Source: Kitasatospora papulosa (GTDB taxonomy: Bacteria > Actinomycetota > Actinomycetes > Streptomycetales > Streptomycetaceae). From it: a stretch of 64,000 nucleotides of DNA. The stretch spans positions 434,001-498,000 of the forward strand of contig NZ_JNYQ01000002.1 in assembly GCF_000717245.1 (NCBI RefSeq). Direction: 5' to 3'. Each line of letters opens with the position of its first letter. Within the stretch, counting starts at the first letter, position 1. Below, piece by piece: positions 1 through 7,661 of the stretch. Under the pieces are notes generated by a model that saw only the letters and a program-made list of their open reading frames with translations, had not been told where the DNA came from and searched no databases. The translations under genes were made by a program, and so were the position numbers.

Positions 1-95
1 GCCCACGCCGGGACCTGGCAGTGACTGGCCGAGGGCAGGCTCTGGATGTACGCCAGATGCTGTTCTCGGCTGATGGTCCTCAGGGTCAGGCTCAT
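1..95 (-). CDS. femX: FemX-type peptidoglycan interpeptide-bridge transferase, N-terminal fragment
   Basis: Only the first 31 codons lie in the window; the gene runs off the left edge. The reverse strand has an ATG at 93-95 preceded by a GAGGAG ribosome binding site, and the product begins MSLTLRTISREQHLAYIQSL. This resembles the start of streptomycete FemAB/FemX proteins, cytoplasmic enzymes that use glycyl-tRNA to add the first glycine of the cross-bridge to lipid II. From memory, femX lies just beyond rpsF in S. coelicolor, which agrees with this position. The catalytic region is outside the window, so the call rests on the N-terminus and gene order. Confidence 0.6.
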   Translation of the reverse strand, partial: MSLTLRTISREQHLAYIQSLPSASHCQVPAW

Positions 96-278
96 GCGGG
101 GCGCTCCTCGGCAGGTGTGTCCCCATCGGTCAGGGGCTCCGGCTCTCGCGCCGAAGCCTACTGTGACCGAGGGGCGCCCCGTCTGGCCCGTAGGGACCGG
201 ACCGGGCGCCACCCGCGCGGGACCGCCCGCCGGTGCACTGCGCGGGACGGCCGTCCTTGCCGACCGGGGCTGTGCCGG

Positions 279-635
279 TCAGGTGACGACGCCGCCGAAG
301 AGGCCCCCGTGGGCCATGCCGAGATAGAAGCCGACCGCGGACGCGCCGATCCCCATGATCAGACCGAAACGCTCCCATGTGGTCCGGGAGATGTACTGCC
401 CGTAGGCGCCGGTCAGGATGCCGATCAGCCCGGCCCAGGAGCTGACCAGGTGCAGGCTGTGGAACATCGCCGTCACGAACGCGAGGACTCCGAGGACGCC
501 GGTCACCGCCATCAGTACGTCCTGGAGCGGGTGCGGCCTGCCGTCCGTGGCGAAGAGGGATCCCGTGGCCGGACGGGCCTTGGACGTCGAGCGGGAAGCG
601 GTTCGGCTTCCGGCGGGTCGGACTGCCTGTGCCAT
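279..635 (-). CDS. small integral membrane protein of unknown function
   Basis: This encodes 118 residues from an ATG with a GGAGGT ribosome binding site a few bases upstream; a longer reading upstream lacks one. Residues 1-35 are basic and probably cytoplasmic. Three hydrophobic segments follow at about 41-62, 68-83 and 91-115, the last rich in glycine (GMAHGGLFGG). I do not recognise the family beyond a small streptomycete membrane protein. It is divergent from rpsF and on the same strand as femX, but 180 bp separates the two, so co-transcription is uncertain. Confidence 0.7.
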   Translation of the reverse strand: MAQAVRPAGSRTASRSTSKARPATGSLFATDGRPHPLQDVLMAVTGVLGVLAFVTAMFHSLHLVSSWAGLIGILTGAYGQYISRTTWERFGLIMGIGASAVGFYLGMAHGGLFGGVVT

Positions 636-920
636 GGAGCACCTCCAGTGCGAAGGGCGGTGCAATGTAGCGCCTGTCACACCGCATCTGTCTCGATTGT
701 GCGCCCCGGACACCGGATTTCAACCGGAAGCCGGTCTGCGGGTACTCTGTACAGTCTGCACCGGTGTCTGCCCTGAGCCAGCACTGCGGCCCCCCTCGAA
801 TCTCGAAGACGGGCGTTGTCAGTGGCGGCTGTTTTACTCGGAGACACTGTTGCTTACGCATCACGACCCTCCTGCCACGGAACGACCGTGGCCGCTGAGT
901 CCAAAGGAGGTGGGTTCCAC
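636..920. promoter_or_regulatory. divergent intergenic region carrying the rpsF operon promoter
   Basis: This 285-bp gap separates the divergent membrane protein gene and rpsF, so it must hold the ribosomal operon promoter. It is less GC-rich than its surroundings and contains a short inverted repeat, GTACTCTGTAC, near 740-750. The rpsF ribosome binding site AAAGGAGG lies at its right end (902-909). No -10/-35 pair could be assigned with confidence. Confidence 0.45.
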
Positions 921-1211
921 ATGCGTCACTACGAGGTGATGGTCATCCTCGACCCCGATCTCGAGGAGCGCGCAGTCTCCCCGTTGATCGAGAACTTCCT
1001 CTCCGTCGTCCGTGAGGGCAACGGAAAGGTCGAGAAGGTCGACACCTGGGGCCGTCGTCGTCTCTCTTACGAGATCAAGAAGAAGCCCGAGGGCATCTAC
1101 TCGGTCATCGACCTGCAGGCCGAGCCTGCGGTCGTCAAGGAGCTCGACCGACAGATGAACCTGAACGAGTCGGTCCTCCGGACCAAGGTCCTCCGTCCCG
1201 AGACCCACTGA
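921..1211 (+). CDS. rpsF: 30S ribosomal protein S6
   Basis: This 96-residue protein begins [19 protein letters not shown], the classic bS6 opening, and has the conserved [12 protein letters not shown] segment in the middle. S6 binds the platform of the 30S subunit together with S18, which is encoded two genes downstream. The chosen ATG has a very strong AAAGGAGG ribosome binding site at 902-909; the open frame extends further upstream without another such site. It is the first gene of the rpsF-ssb-rpsR-rplI operon. Confidence 0.98.
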
Positions 1212-1282
1212 GCATCTAGCTCAGCGGTCATCGGGTTCGAGTAGCAAGCAGCCAGAAGCAATCCCCGCCGAGAGGTTCACCC

Positions 1283-1900
1283 ATGGCAGGCGAGACCGTC
1301 ATCACGGTCGTCGGCAATCTCGTCGACGACCCCGAGCTGCGCTTCACCCCGTCCGGTGCGGCGGTCGCGAAGTTCCGTGTCGCGTCCACTCCCCGCATCT
1401 TCGACCGGCAGACCAATGAGTGGAAGGACGGCGAAGGCCTGTTCCTCACCTGCTCGGTCTGGCGTCAGGCGGCGGAGAACGTCGCGGAGTCGCTCCAGCG
1501 AGGCATGCGCGTCGTCGTGCAGGGCCGGCTGAAGCAGCGGTCCTACGAGGACCGTGAGGGCGTCAAGCGCACGGTCTACGAGCTGGACGTCGAGGAAGTC
1601 GGCCCCAGCCTGAAGAACGCCACGGCCAAGGTCACCAAGACCACGGGTCGAGGTGGCCAGGGCGGCGGCCAGGGTGGATACGGCGGCGGCCAGCAGGGCG
1701 GCGGCAACTGGGGCGGCGGTCCCGGTGGCGGTGGCCAGCAGGGTGGCGGCGGTGCTCCCGCCGACGACCCGTGGGCCACCAACGCTCCCTCCGGCGGCCA
1801 GCAGGGCGGGGGCCAGCAGGGCGGCGGGGGCGGCTGGGGCGGAAGCTCCGGCGGCTCCGGCGGTTCCGGCGGCGGCTACTCGGACGAGCCGCCCTTCTAG
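1283..1900 (+). CDS. ssb: single-stranded DNA-binding protein SsbA
   Basis: This 205-residue protein has an OB-fold in residues 1-110 (starting MAGETVITVVGNLVDDPELR), a linker from about 115 to 195 made almost wholly of Gly, Gln and Ser, and the acidic tip DEPPF that recruits replication and repair partners. SSB coats single-stranded DNA at forks. In streptomycetes the SSB next to rpsF/rpsR is the essential one; a second paralogue exists elsewhere. The glycine-rich linker makes the DNA repetitive (GGCGGC runs), a coding effect. Translation probably couples to rpsR 43 bp downstream. Confidence 0.98.
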   Translation: MAGETVITVVGNLVDDPELRFTPSGAAVAKFRVASTPRIFDRQTNEWKDGEGLFLTCSVWRQAAENVAESLQRGMRVVVQGRLKQRSYEDREGVKRTVYELDVEEVGPSLKNATAKVTKTTGRGGQGGGQGGYGGGQQGGGNWGGGPGGGGQQGGGGAPADDPWATNAPSGGQQGGGQQGGGGGWGGSSGGSGGSGGGYSDEPPF

Positions 1901-1943
1901 GGCTGCTCGTACCCCCACTTCTTGATCACACAGGAGAAACACC

Positions 1944-2180
1944 ATGGCGAAGCCGCCTGTGCGCAAGCCTAAGAAGAAGGTCTGCGCGTTCTGCAAGGAC
2001 AAGACCCAGTACGTGGACTACAAGGACACGAACATGCTGCGGAAGTTCATTTCCGACCGCGGCAAGATCCGTGCCCGCCGCGTCACCGGCAACTGCACTC
2101 AGCACCAGCGTGATGTCGCCACGGCAGTCAAGAACAGCCGTGAGATGGCGCTGCTGCCCTACACGTCCACCGCGCGATAA
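1944..2180 (+). CDS. rpsR: 30S ribosomal protein S18
   Basis: This 78-residue protein has the bS18 core (DTNMLRKFISDRGKIRARRV, about residues 28-47). It keeps a CAFC pair near residues 14-17 and a further Cys at NCTQHQ, consistent with a zinc-binding (C+) S18. It pairs with S6 on the 30S platform. The ribosome binding site CAGGAGAAA lies just upstream of the ATG. Streptomycetes usually also carry a zinc-free paralogue elsewhere, so this is likely the zinc-replete copy; that is inference. Confidence 0.97.
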   Translation: MAKPPVRKPKKKVCAFCKDKTQYVDYKDTNMLRKFISDRGKIRARRVTGNCTQHQRDVATAVKNSREMALLPYTSTAR

Positions 2181-2198
2181 GGGAAGGGTGACCGAATC

Positions 2199-2645
2199 AT
2201 GAAGATCATCCTCACCCACGAGGTCACTGGCCTCGGTGCCGCCGGCGACGTCGTGGACGTCAAGGACGGGTACGCCCGCAACTACCTGGTTCCGCGTGGC
2301 TTCGCCATTCGCTGGACCAAGGGTGGCGAGAAGGACGTGGCGCAGATCCGCCGCGCCCGCAAGATCCACGAGATCGCGACGATCGAGCAGGCCAACGAGA
2401 TCAAGGCCAAGCTCGAGGCCGTGAAGGTCCGTCTGGCTGTTCGCTCCGGCGACGCCGGCCGCCTCTTCGGCTCCGTCACCCCGGCCGACATCGCCTCGGC
2501 GATCAAGTCCGCTGGTGGTCCGGACGTCGACAAGCGTCGCGTCGAGCTCGGCTCGCCGATCAAGACGCTGGGCGGACACCAGGTGTCCGTCCGTCTGCAC
2601 CCCGAGGTTGCCGCGAAGCTCGGTATCGAGGTCGTTGCTGCCTAA
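2199..2645 (+). CDS. rplI: 50S ribosomal protein L9
   Basis: This 148-residue bL9 begins MKIILTHEVTGLGAAGDVV, followed by the GYARNYLVPRGFA motif that makes up the rRNA-binding N-domain. A long helix (about 45-75) connects to the C-terminal domain with the LFGSVTPADIA segment. It binds 23S rRNA near the L1 stalk. It starts 18 bp after rpsR with an AAGGG ribosome binding site and closes the operon, followed by a strong hairpin terminator. Confidence 0.98.
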   Translation: MKIILTHEVTGLGAAGDVVDVKDGYARNYLVPRGFAIRWTKGGEKDVAQIRRARKIHEIATIEQANEIKAKLEAVKVRLAVRSGDAGRLFGSVTPADIASAIKSAGGPDVDKRRVELGSPIKTLGGHQVSVRLHPEVAAKLGIEVVAA

Positions 2646-2669
2646 GGGCACAGCACAGCAGTGTGAGAT

Positions 2670-2700
2670 GAAGGGCCGCACCCACCAGGTGCGGCCCTTC
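2670..2700. terminator. bidirectional terminator between rplI and the MATE gene
   Basis: A perfect 13-bp stem (GAAGGGCCGCACC at 2670-2682 and its complement at 2688-2700) encloses a 5-base loop, CACCA, followed by a short T-containing tail. It lies between two convergent genes, so it can serve both strands. Confidence 0.85.
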
Positions 2701-2703
2701 GTC

Positions 2704-2717
2704 GTTTCACGTGAAAC
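2704..2717. other. parS: parS site 1 (perfect)
   Basis: The 14-bp palindrome GTTTCACGTGAAAC matches the Streptomyces ParB-binding consensus exactly. It follows the rplI terminator, in the 3'-3' gap between rplI and the MATE gene. ParB loaded here organises origin-proximal DNA for segregation into spores. Confidence 0.93.
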
Positions 2718-2743
2718 GCAGCGCCGGGGCTCTGCCGGACGAG

Positions 2744-4081
2744 TCAGCGCGTGGCTCCGGTGACGACCCAGCGGCCTGACCGGGTACGCGTCCACAGCGT
2801 CAGCAACCGGACGGTCATCATCAGCGTCATCGCTCCCCAGAGCGCGGTCAGGCCTCCACCGAGGCTGGGCACGAGGAGTGCGACCGGGGCGAAGACCGCC
2901 AGGGTCAGGACCATGGCCCAGGCGAGGTAGCGGCCGTCTCCGGCACCCATCAGCACTCCGTCGAGAACGAAGACCACACCGGAGATCGGTTGGGAGAGCG
3001 CGACGACCAGGAGCGTGGGCAGGAGAGTGTCCTGTACCGAGGAGTCACTGGTGAACAGCGGAACGAAGAGCGGCCTGGCGAGCATGATCGCTGCCCCGAG
3101 GACCACCCCGGAGGCGATTCCCCACTGGACCATACGGCGGCATGCCTCCCGGGCGCCCTTGGCGTCGTTCGCCCCCAGATAACGGCCGATGATGGCCTGC
3201 CCGGCGATGGCGATCGCGTCGAGCGCGAAGGCCGTGAGACTCCAGAGCGAGAGGATGATCTGGTGTGCTGCGATATCGGTGTCGCCGAGGCGGGCGGCGA
3301 CGACGGTAGCGATCATCAGGACCGCCCTCAGTGAAAGCGTGCGAATCAGCAGAGGTACGCCCGCCTGGGCGCAGGCCCGGATTCCCGCAGCATCCGGACG
3401 CAGGGATGCTCCGTGCCGCCGGGCCCCACGGACCACGACGACCAGGTACGCGAGCGCCATGCCCACCTGGGCGATGACGGTGCCCCACGCGGACCCTGCG
3501 ATCCCCAGCCCGGCGCCGTAGACGAGCCCGACGTTGAGCGCTCCGTTGGCCGCGAATCCACCGATCGCCACGTACAGCGGCGTTCGGGTGTTCTGCAGCC
3601 CCCGGAGAACTCCCGTCGCCGCGAGCACCACGAGCATCGCCGGGATGCCGAGGCTGGAGATGCGCAGATACGTGGTGGCGTAGGGGGTCGCGGTGTCGGA
3701 CGCTCCGAAGACGTCGACCAGCCACGGTGCCAGTGGCAGCGCGACGGCGACGACAGCGGCACCGATCAGCAGCGCCAACCAGATTCCGTCCATGCCCTGG
3801 CGGATGGCGGAGGCCAGATCTCCTGCTCCTGCCTGACGAGCGACGGCGGCTGTGGTGGCGTACGCAAGGAAGACGAAGACGCTGACCGCGGTCGTCAGAA
3901 GTGCCGCTGCGATCGCCAGGCCGGCCAGTTGCGGTGTGCCGAGATGACCGACGATGGCGCTGTCGACCATGACGAAAAGTGGCTCGGCCACCAGGGCGCC
4001 GAAGGCCGGCACGGCGAGAGCGATGATCTCTCGGTCGTGTCGGCGGCGTGAGGGTCGCTGATCCGTCGGTGCCTGGGTCAT
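2744..4081 (-). CDS. MATE family multidrug/Na+ antiporter, DinF-like
   Basis: This protein of about 445 residues has 12 predicted membrane helices arranged as two MatE halves. The first helix contains VPAFGALVAEPLFVMVDSAI, typical of the DinF branch. MATE proteins export cationic compounds using Na+ or H+ gradients. I chose the ATG at 4081; an in-frame TTG at 4090 has better spacing from a GGAAG sequence and could be the true start. It is a single gene, convergent with rplI and divergent from dnaB. The substrate cannot be told from sequence. Confidence 0.9.
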   Translation of the reverse strand: MTQAPTDQRPSRRRHDREIIALAVPAFGALVAEPLFVMVDSAIVGHLGTPQLAGLAIAAALLTTAVSVFVFLAYATTAAVARQAGAGDLASAIRQGMDGIWLALLIGAAVVAVALPLAPWLVDVFGASDTATPYATTYLRISSLGIPAMLVVLAATGVLRGLQNTRTPLYVAIGGFAANGALNVGLVYGAGLGIAGSAWGTVIAQVGMALAYLVVVVRGARRHGASLRPDAAGIRACAQAGVPLLIRTLSLRAVLMIATVVAARLGDTDIAAHQIILSLWSLTAFALDAIAIAGQAIIGRYLGANDAKGAREACRRMVQWGIASGVVLGAAIMLARPLFVPLFTSDSSVQDTLLPTLLVVALSQPISGVVFVLDGVLMGAGDGRYLAWAMVLTLAVFAPVALLVPSLGGGLTALWGAMTLMMTVRLLTLWTRTRSGRWVVTGATR

Positions 4082-4539
4082 GAGAGTCAATCTAATCTTC
4101 CACAGGTAAGAGATGCAATGCGCCTGAGGGTCTTACTTCCTTCAGGTTTTCTCGTTCGGCGATGGAGTGATCGCGGTGATCTTGGGCGGAGGGTAAAAGT
4201 TTTTCTCTCCCACAACCCGTGGATGGAGAAAGGCCAGGTCAGGGCCGTCTTTGGGTGGCCCCTATGAGTTTGTCCACAGTGCTGTCCCCCGGTCCGTGCA
4301 CAGGATCCGAGGAGTTCTCCACAGCATCTGGTCAGTCGTCCACATGCCCTGTGGATAACCAGATTGGCTGACGGTGCGGACCGGCCTACCGTGGAGCGGC
4401 GCCCGCACTCCGTTCCGGCTTGGAAGTCCGCAGAACTTGACGCGCCGGAACCGGAGTCGGGCGTCTTGTTTGTCGGTGCCGTGCCGTAAGAAAGAGTGGC
4501 ACGGCTAGGTCCGCGAAGCGGACGGGAGGAGGTGGCCCG
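4082..4539. promoter_or_regulatory. dnaB upstream region with clustered DnaA boxes
   Basis: No gene is seen in this 458-bp gap between the MATE gene and dnaB. It holds four DnaA-box-like nonamers: TTGTCCACA (4270-4278), TTCTCCACA (4315-4323), TCGTCCACA (4336-4344) and TGTGGATAA (4350-4358, the perfect TTATCCACA on the other strand). The right end carries the GGAGGAGG ribosome binding site of dnaB. DnaA binding here could tie dnaB transcription to initiator level, or titrate DnaA. Confidence 0.65.
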
Positions 4540-6015
4540 GTGAGCATTCCCGAGCCTTTGGACGACCCCTGGGCCGATGTCGGTCCCAGTGACCGTCTGC
4601 CTGTTTCCCGTCAGCGCCGCGGAGAGGGCAAGGGGCGCGAGGAACAGCACGAGCGCGGTCGGGAGAGCGGCTGGGACGGCGGCTCGTCCGGCTTCGAGCG
4701 GGTGCCTCCGCAGGACCTCGACGCCGAGCAGTCGGTGCTCGGTGGAATGCTGCTCTCCAAGGACGCCATCGCGGACGTCGTGGAGATCATCAAGGGCCAT
4801 GACTTCTATCGTCCCGCCCACGAGACCGTGTACACGGCGATCCTCGACCTCTACGCCAAGGGGGAGCCGGCCGACCCGATCACGGTGGCTGCCGAGCTGG
4901 TCAAGCGGGGCGAGATCACCAAGGTCGGTGGGGCGCCGTATCTCCACACGCTGGTCCAGTCCGTCCCGACCGCTGCCAACGCCTCGTACTACGCGGAGAT
5001 CGTTCACGAGCGGGCGGTGCTCCGGCGTCTCGTCGAGGCCGGCACCAAGATCACGCAGATGGGATACGCGGCCGACGGCGACGTGGACGAGATCGTCAAC
5101 TCGGCCCAGGCCGAGATCTACGCCGTCACGGAGCAGCGCACCAGCGAGGACTACCTGCCGCTGGGCGACATCATGGAGGGCGCTCTCGACGAGATCGAGG
5201 CGATCGGCTCCCGCAGCGGTGAGATGACCGGTGTGCCGACCGGGTTCACGGACCTCGACGCCCTGACCAACGGACTGCACCCAGGCCAGATGATCGTCAT
5301 TGCCGCCCGACCCGCGATGGGCAAGTCCACGTTGGCCCTGGACTTCGCACGCGCTTGTTCCATCAAGAGCAATCTGCCCAGCGTGATCTTCTCCCTCGAA
5401 ATGGGACGGAACGAGATCGCCATGCGTCTCCTGTCGGCCGAGGCTCGCGTGGCCCTCCACCACATGCGCTCCGGCACCATGACCGACGAGGACTGGACGC
5501 GCCTCGCCCGGCGGATGCCGGATGTGTCGGCTGCTCCGCTCTACATCGACGACTCGCCGAACCTGTCCATGATGGAGATCCGGGCGAAGTGCCGTCGCCT
5601 CAAGCAACGCAACGAGCTCAAGCTCGTGGTCATCGACTACCTGCAGCTGATGCAGTCCGGCGGAGCCAAGCGGGCCGAGAGCCGCCAGCAGGAGGTATCG
5701 GACATGTCCCGAAACCTCAAGCTCCTCGCCAAGGAGCTGGAGCTGCCGGTCATCGCCCTCTCCCAGCTGAACCGTGGACCCGAACAGCGCACGGACAAGA
5801 AGCCGATGGTCTCCGACCTTCGTGAATCCGGCTCCATCGAGCAGGACGCCGACATGGTGATCCTGTTGCACCGAGAGGACGCCTACGAGAAGGAGTCACC
5901 GCGCGCGGGCGAGGCGGACCTGATCGTGGCCAAGCACCGTAACGGTCCGACGGCGACGATCACCGTGGCCTTCCAGGGCCACTACTCGCGCTTCGTCGAC
6001 ATGGCCCAGACCTGA
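4540..6015 (+). CDS. dnaB: replicative DNA helicase DnaB
   Basis: This 491-residue protein has a long charged N-terminal extension (1-55), the DnaB N-domain (QDLDAEQSVLGGMLLS onward, about 58-160), a linker, and a RecA-like ATPase with Walker A ARPAMGKST at about 256-264. VVIDYLQLMQ (Walker B) and SGSIEQDADMVILLHRE follow. It unwinds DNA 5'-3' as a hexamer at forks. The GTG start has a GGAGGAGG ribosome binding site. There is no intein. The N-terminal extension is longer than in E. coli but usual for streptomycetes. Confidence 0.98.
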   Translation: MSIPEPLDDPWADVGPSDRLPVSRQRRGEGKGREEQHERGRESGWDGGSSGFERVPPQDLDAEQSVLGGMLLSKDAIADVVEIIKGHDFYRPAHETVYTAILDLYAKGEPADPITVAAELVKRGEITKVGGAPYLHTLVQSVPTAANASYYAEIVHERAVLRRLVEAGTKITQMGYAADGDVDEIVNSAQAEIYAVTEQRTSEDYLPLGDIMEGALDEIEAIGSRSGEMTGVPTGFTDLDALTNGLHPGQMIVIAARPAMGKSTLALDFARACSIKSNLPSVIFSLEMGRNEIAMRLLSAEARVALHHMRSGTMTDEDWTRLARRMPDVSAAPLYIDDSPNLSMMEIRAKCRRLKQRNELKLVVIDYLQLMQSGGAKRAESRQQEVSDMSRNLKLLAKELELPVIALSQLNRGPEQRTDKKPMVSDLRESGSIEQDADMVILLHREDAYEKESPRAGEADLIVAKHRNGPTATITVAFQGHYSRFVDMAQT

Positions 6016-6032
6016 GGGACTGAGGAACGTCG

Positions 6033-6066
6033 CCTCGGCGCCTGAAACGTACCGGTCGCGCCGAGG
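6033..6066 (+). terminator. likely dnaB terminator
   Basis: A 9-bp perfect stem (CCTCGGCGC at 6033-6041 and GCGCCGAGG at 6058-6066) with a 16-base loop begins 17 bp after the dnaB stop codon. Confidence 0.55.
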
Positions 6067-6122
6067 ACGGAACTGGGGCGAAACCGTTCGTCAGGCGGTG
6101 GCCGGGCAGGTCATCCTTGGGC

Positions 6123-7508
6123 ATGACCTCTTCCGAAAACCTGCTCCCCGGCACCCGGCGTGCCCTGCTCCATCGCGTCGCGACAGCGCAAGCCGAAGGC
6201 CGGGCCCCGTCTCTCGTCGCCGCGGTGCGACGGGACGGACAGACCGCGTGGAGTGGCGCGCGCACGTGTGTGGACGGGCATGCACCCGATGGGGACACGC
6301 AGTTCAGGATCGGTTCCATCACCAAGACGTTCACCGCCGTGCTGGTGATGCGCCTGCGCGACGAAGGCCTGCTGGATCTGGACGACGCCCTCGAGAAGCA
6401 CCTGCCGGGCACGGGCAAGGACGTCGGGCGGCTGACCGTCTTCCAGCTGCTCGGTCACGGCGGTGGCCTGCGGGCCGAGACACCTGCCCCCTGGTGGGAG
6501 AGGACACCGGGCACCACGCGTGCGGAACTGGCGGATGTGGTCGGGGACGAGCCCCTGATCCACCCGTCCGGTCATCTCCACCACTACTCGAACCCGGGTT
6601 ACACGCTGCTCGGCTCCCTGGTCGAGGCACTGCGCGGCGACTCCTGGGCCGGCGTGCTGCGCCGCGAGATCTTGGAACCTCTGGGGATGGACCGTACGAC
6701 TCCGCAGGCCAGTGCTCCGCATGCCGGAGGCTGGGCCGTTCATCCCTGGGCCGACGTCATGCTGCCGGAGCCGGCGGAGGACCTCGGACTGATGGCACCG
6801 GCCGGTCAGCTCTGGTCGACCACCAGCGATCTTCTGCGTTTCGCGGGCTTCCTGGCGCAGGGCGATGAGCGGGTGCTGTGTGCGGCCTCGGTCGCGGAGA
6901 TGCGCGCCCCCGCTGCCCCGCCCGAGACGGGTGACTGGGCCGGAGCGTACGGCCTCGGTCTGCAGGCCCTGCGCCGCGGAAACCGCACGCTCTTCGGGCA
7001 CTCCGGATCACTGCCCGGGTTCCTGGCCACTCTGCTGTTCAGCGTCGAGGACGATGTGGCGGCCGTCGTGCTCTCGAACGCCACCTCCGGCCCTTTGACC
7101 GGCGCGGTCGCCGCGGACCTCATCCAGATCGTCGCCGACGCGGAACCGAGGATGCCGGAACCGTGGCGGCCGCTGCCCGAGGTCGACGCAGGGCTGCTGG
7201 CATTGACCGGCCCCTGGTACTGGGGCACCCAGGTACACGCCCTGAAACTGCTCGCCGACGGGGGTCTCGAGTTCCAGCCGCTGCGAGGCGTTGGCCGTGC
7301 GGCACGGTTCCGGGCACGCCCCGACGGCACGTGGGTGGGACTCAACGGCTACTACGCGGGGGAGACGCTCCGAGTGGTGCGTGCGGATGACGGCACGGTC
7401 GACCATCTCGACCTGGGGTCGTTCGTCTTCACCCGGGAGCCGTACGACAGGAGTGCGGCCATCCCCGGCGGTGTGGACGCGGAGGGTTGGCGAGGTCTCG
7501 ACCTCTGA
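6123..7508 (+). CDS. serine hydrolase of the class C beta-lactamase/penicillin-binding family
   Basis: This 461-residue protein has the SxxK nucleophile motif (GSITK, about residue 66), the Tyr motif YSN (in HHYSNPGYTLLG) and HSG (in LFGHSGSLPGF) in place of KTG, as in class C-like esterases and D-aminopeptidases. A C-terminal extension of about 110 residues follows. No signal peptide is seen, so it is probably cytoplasmic and unlikely to be a classical resistance enzyme. The ATG at 6123 is chosen over a TTG two codons upstream. Its natural substrate is unknown. Confidence 0.85.
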   Translation: MTSSENLLPGTRRALLHRVATAQAEGRAPSLVAAVRRDGQTAWSGARTCVDGHAPDGDTQFRIGSITKTFTAVLVMRLRDEGLLDLDDALEKHLPGTGKDVGRLTVFQLLGHGGGLRAETPAPWWERTPGTTRAELADVVGDEPLIHPSGHLHHYSNPGYTLLGSLVEALRGDSWAGVLRREILEPLGMDRTTPQASAPHAGGWAVHPWADVMLPEPAEDLGLMAPAGQLWSTTSDLLRFAGFLAQGDERVLCAASVAEMRAPAAPPETGDWAGAYGLGLQALRRGNRTLFGHSGSLPGFLATLLFSVEDDVAAVVLSNATSGPLTGAVAADLIQIVADAEPRMPEPWRPLPEVDAGLLALTGPWYWGTQVHALKLLADGGLEFQPLRGVGRAARFRARPDGTWVGLNGYYAGETLRVVRADDGTVDHLDLGSFVFTREPYDRSAAIPGGVDAEGWRGLDL

Positions 7509-7578
7509 GCAGCCGAGAAGCGGCCCGAAGCTCGCGATGAGCGCACGATGGGGAGCATGAGGGAGAGGCCGGTCCGGC

Positions 7579-7592
7579 GTTTCACGTGAAAC
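7579..7592. other. parS: parS site 2 (perfect)
   Basis: An exact GTTTCACGTGAAAC palindrome lies in the 153-bp gap between two convergent genes, the serine hydrolase and the winged-helix protein. This is the same 3'-3' setting as parS site 1. Confidence 0.93.
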
Positions 7593-7661
7593 ACCAACGC
7601 CGGGCCGACTTCGCCCTACTCTGCCGAGCAACAGGCCATCGGCTTGCGCGTCGGCGCAGGC

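Noticed and set aside
1212..1250. tRNA-like string (TAGCTCAGCGGT ... GGGTTCGAGT) between rpsF and ssb
   Set aside because: It resembles D- and T-arm sequences but no acceptor or anticodon stem can be formed and the spacing is far too short.
1640..1890. dense GGCGGC-type repeats in ssb
   Set aside because: They encode the Gly/Gln-rich linker of SSB and have no CRISPR-like spacing.
4087..5871. 594-codon open frame antisense to dnaB
   Set aside because: It is an antisense shadow of dnaB with no recognisable domain.
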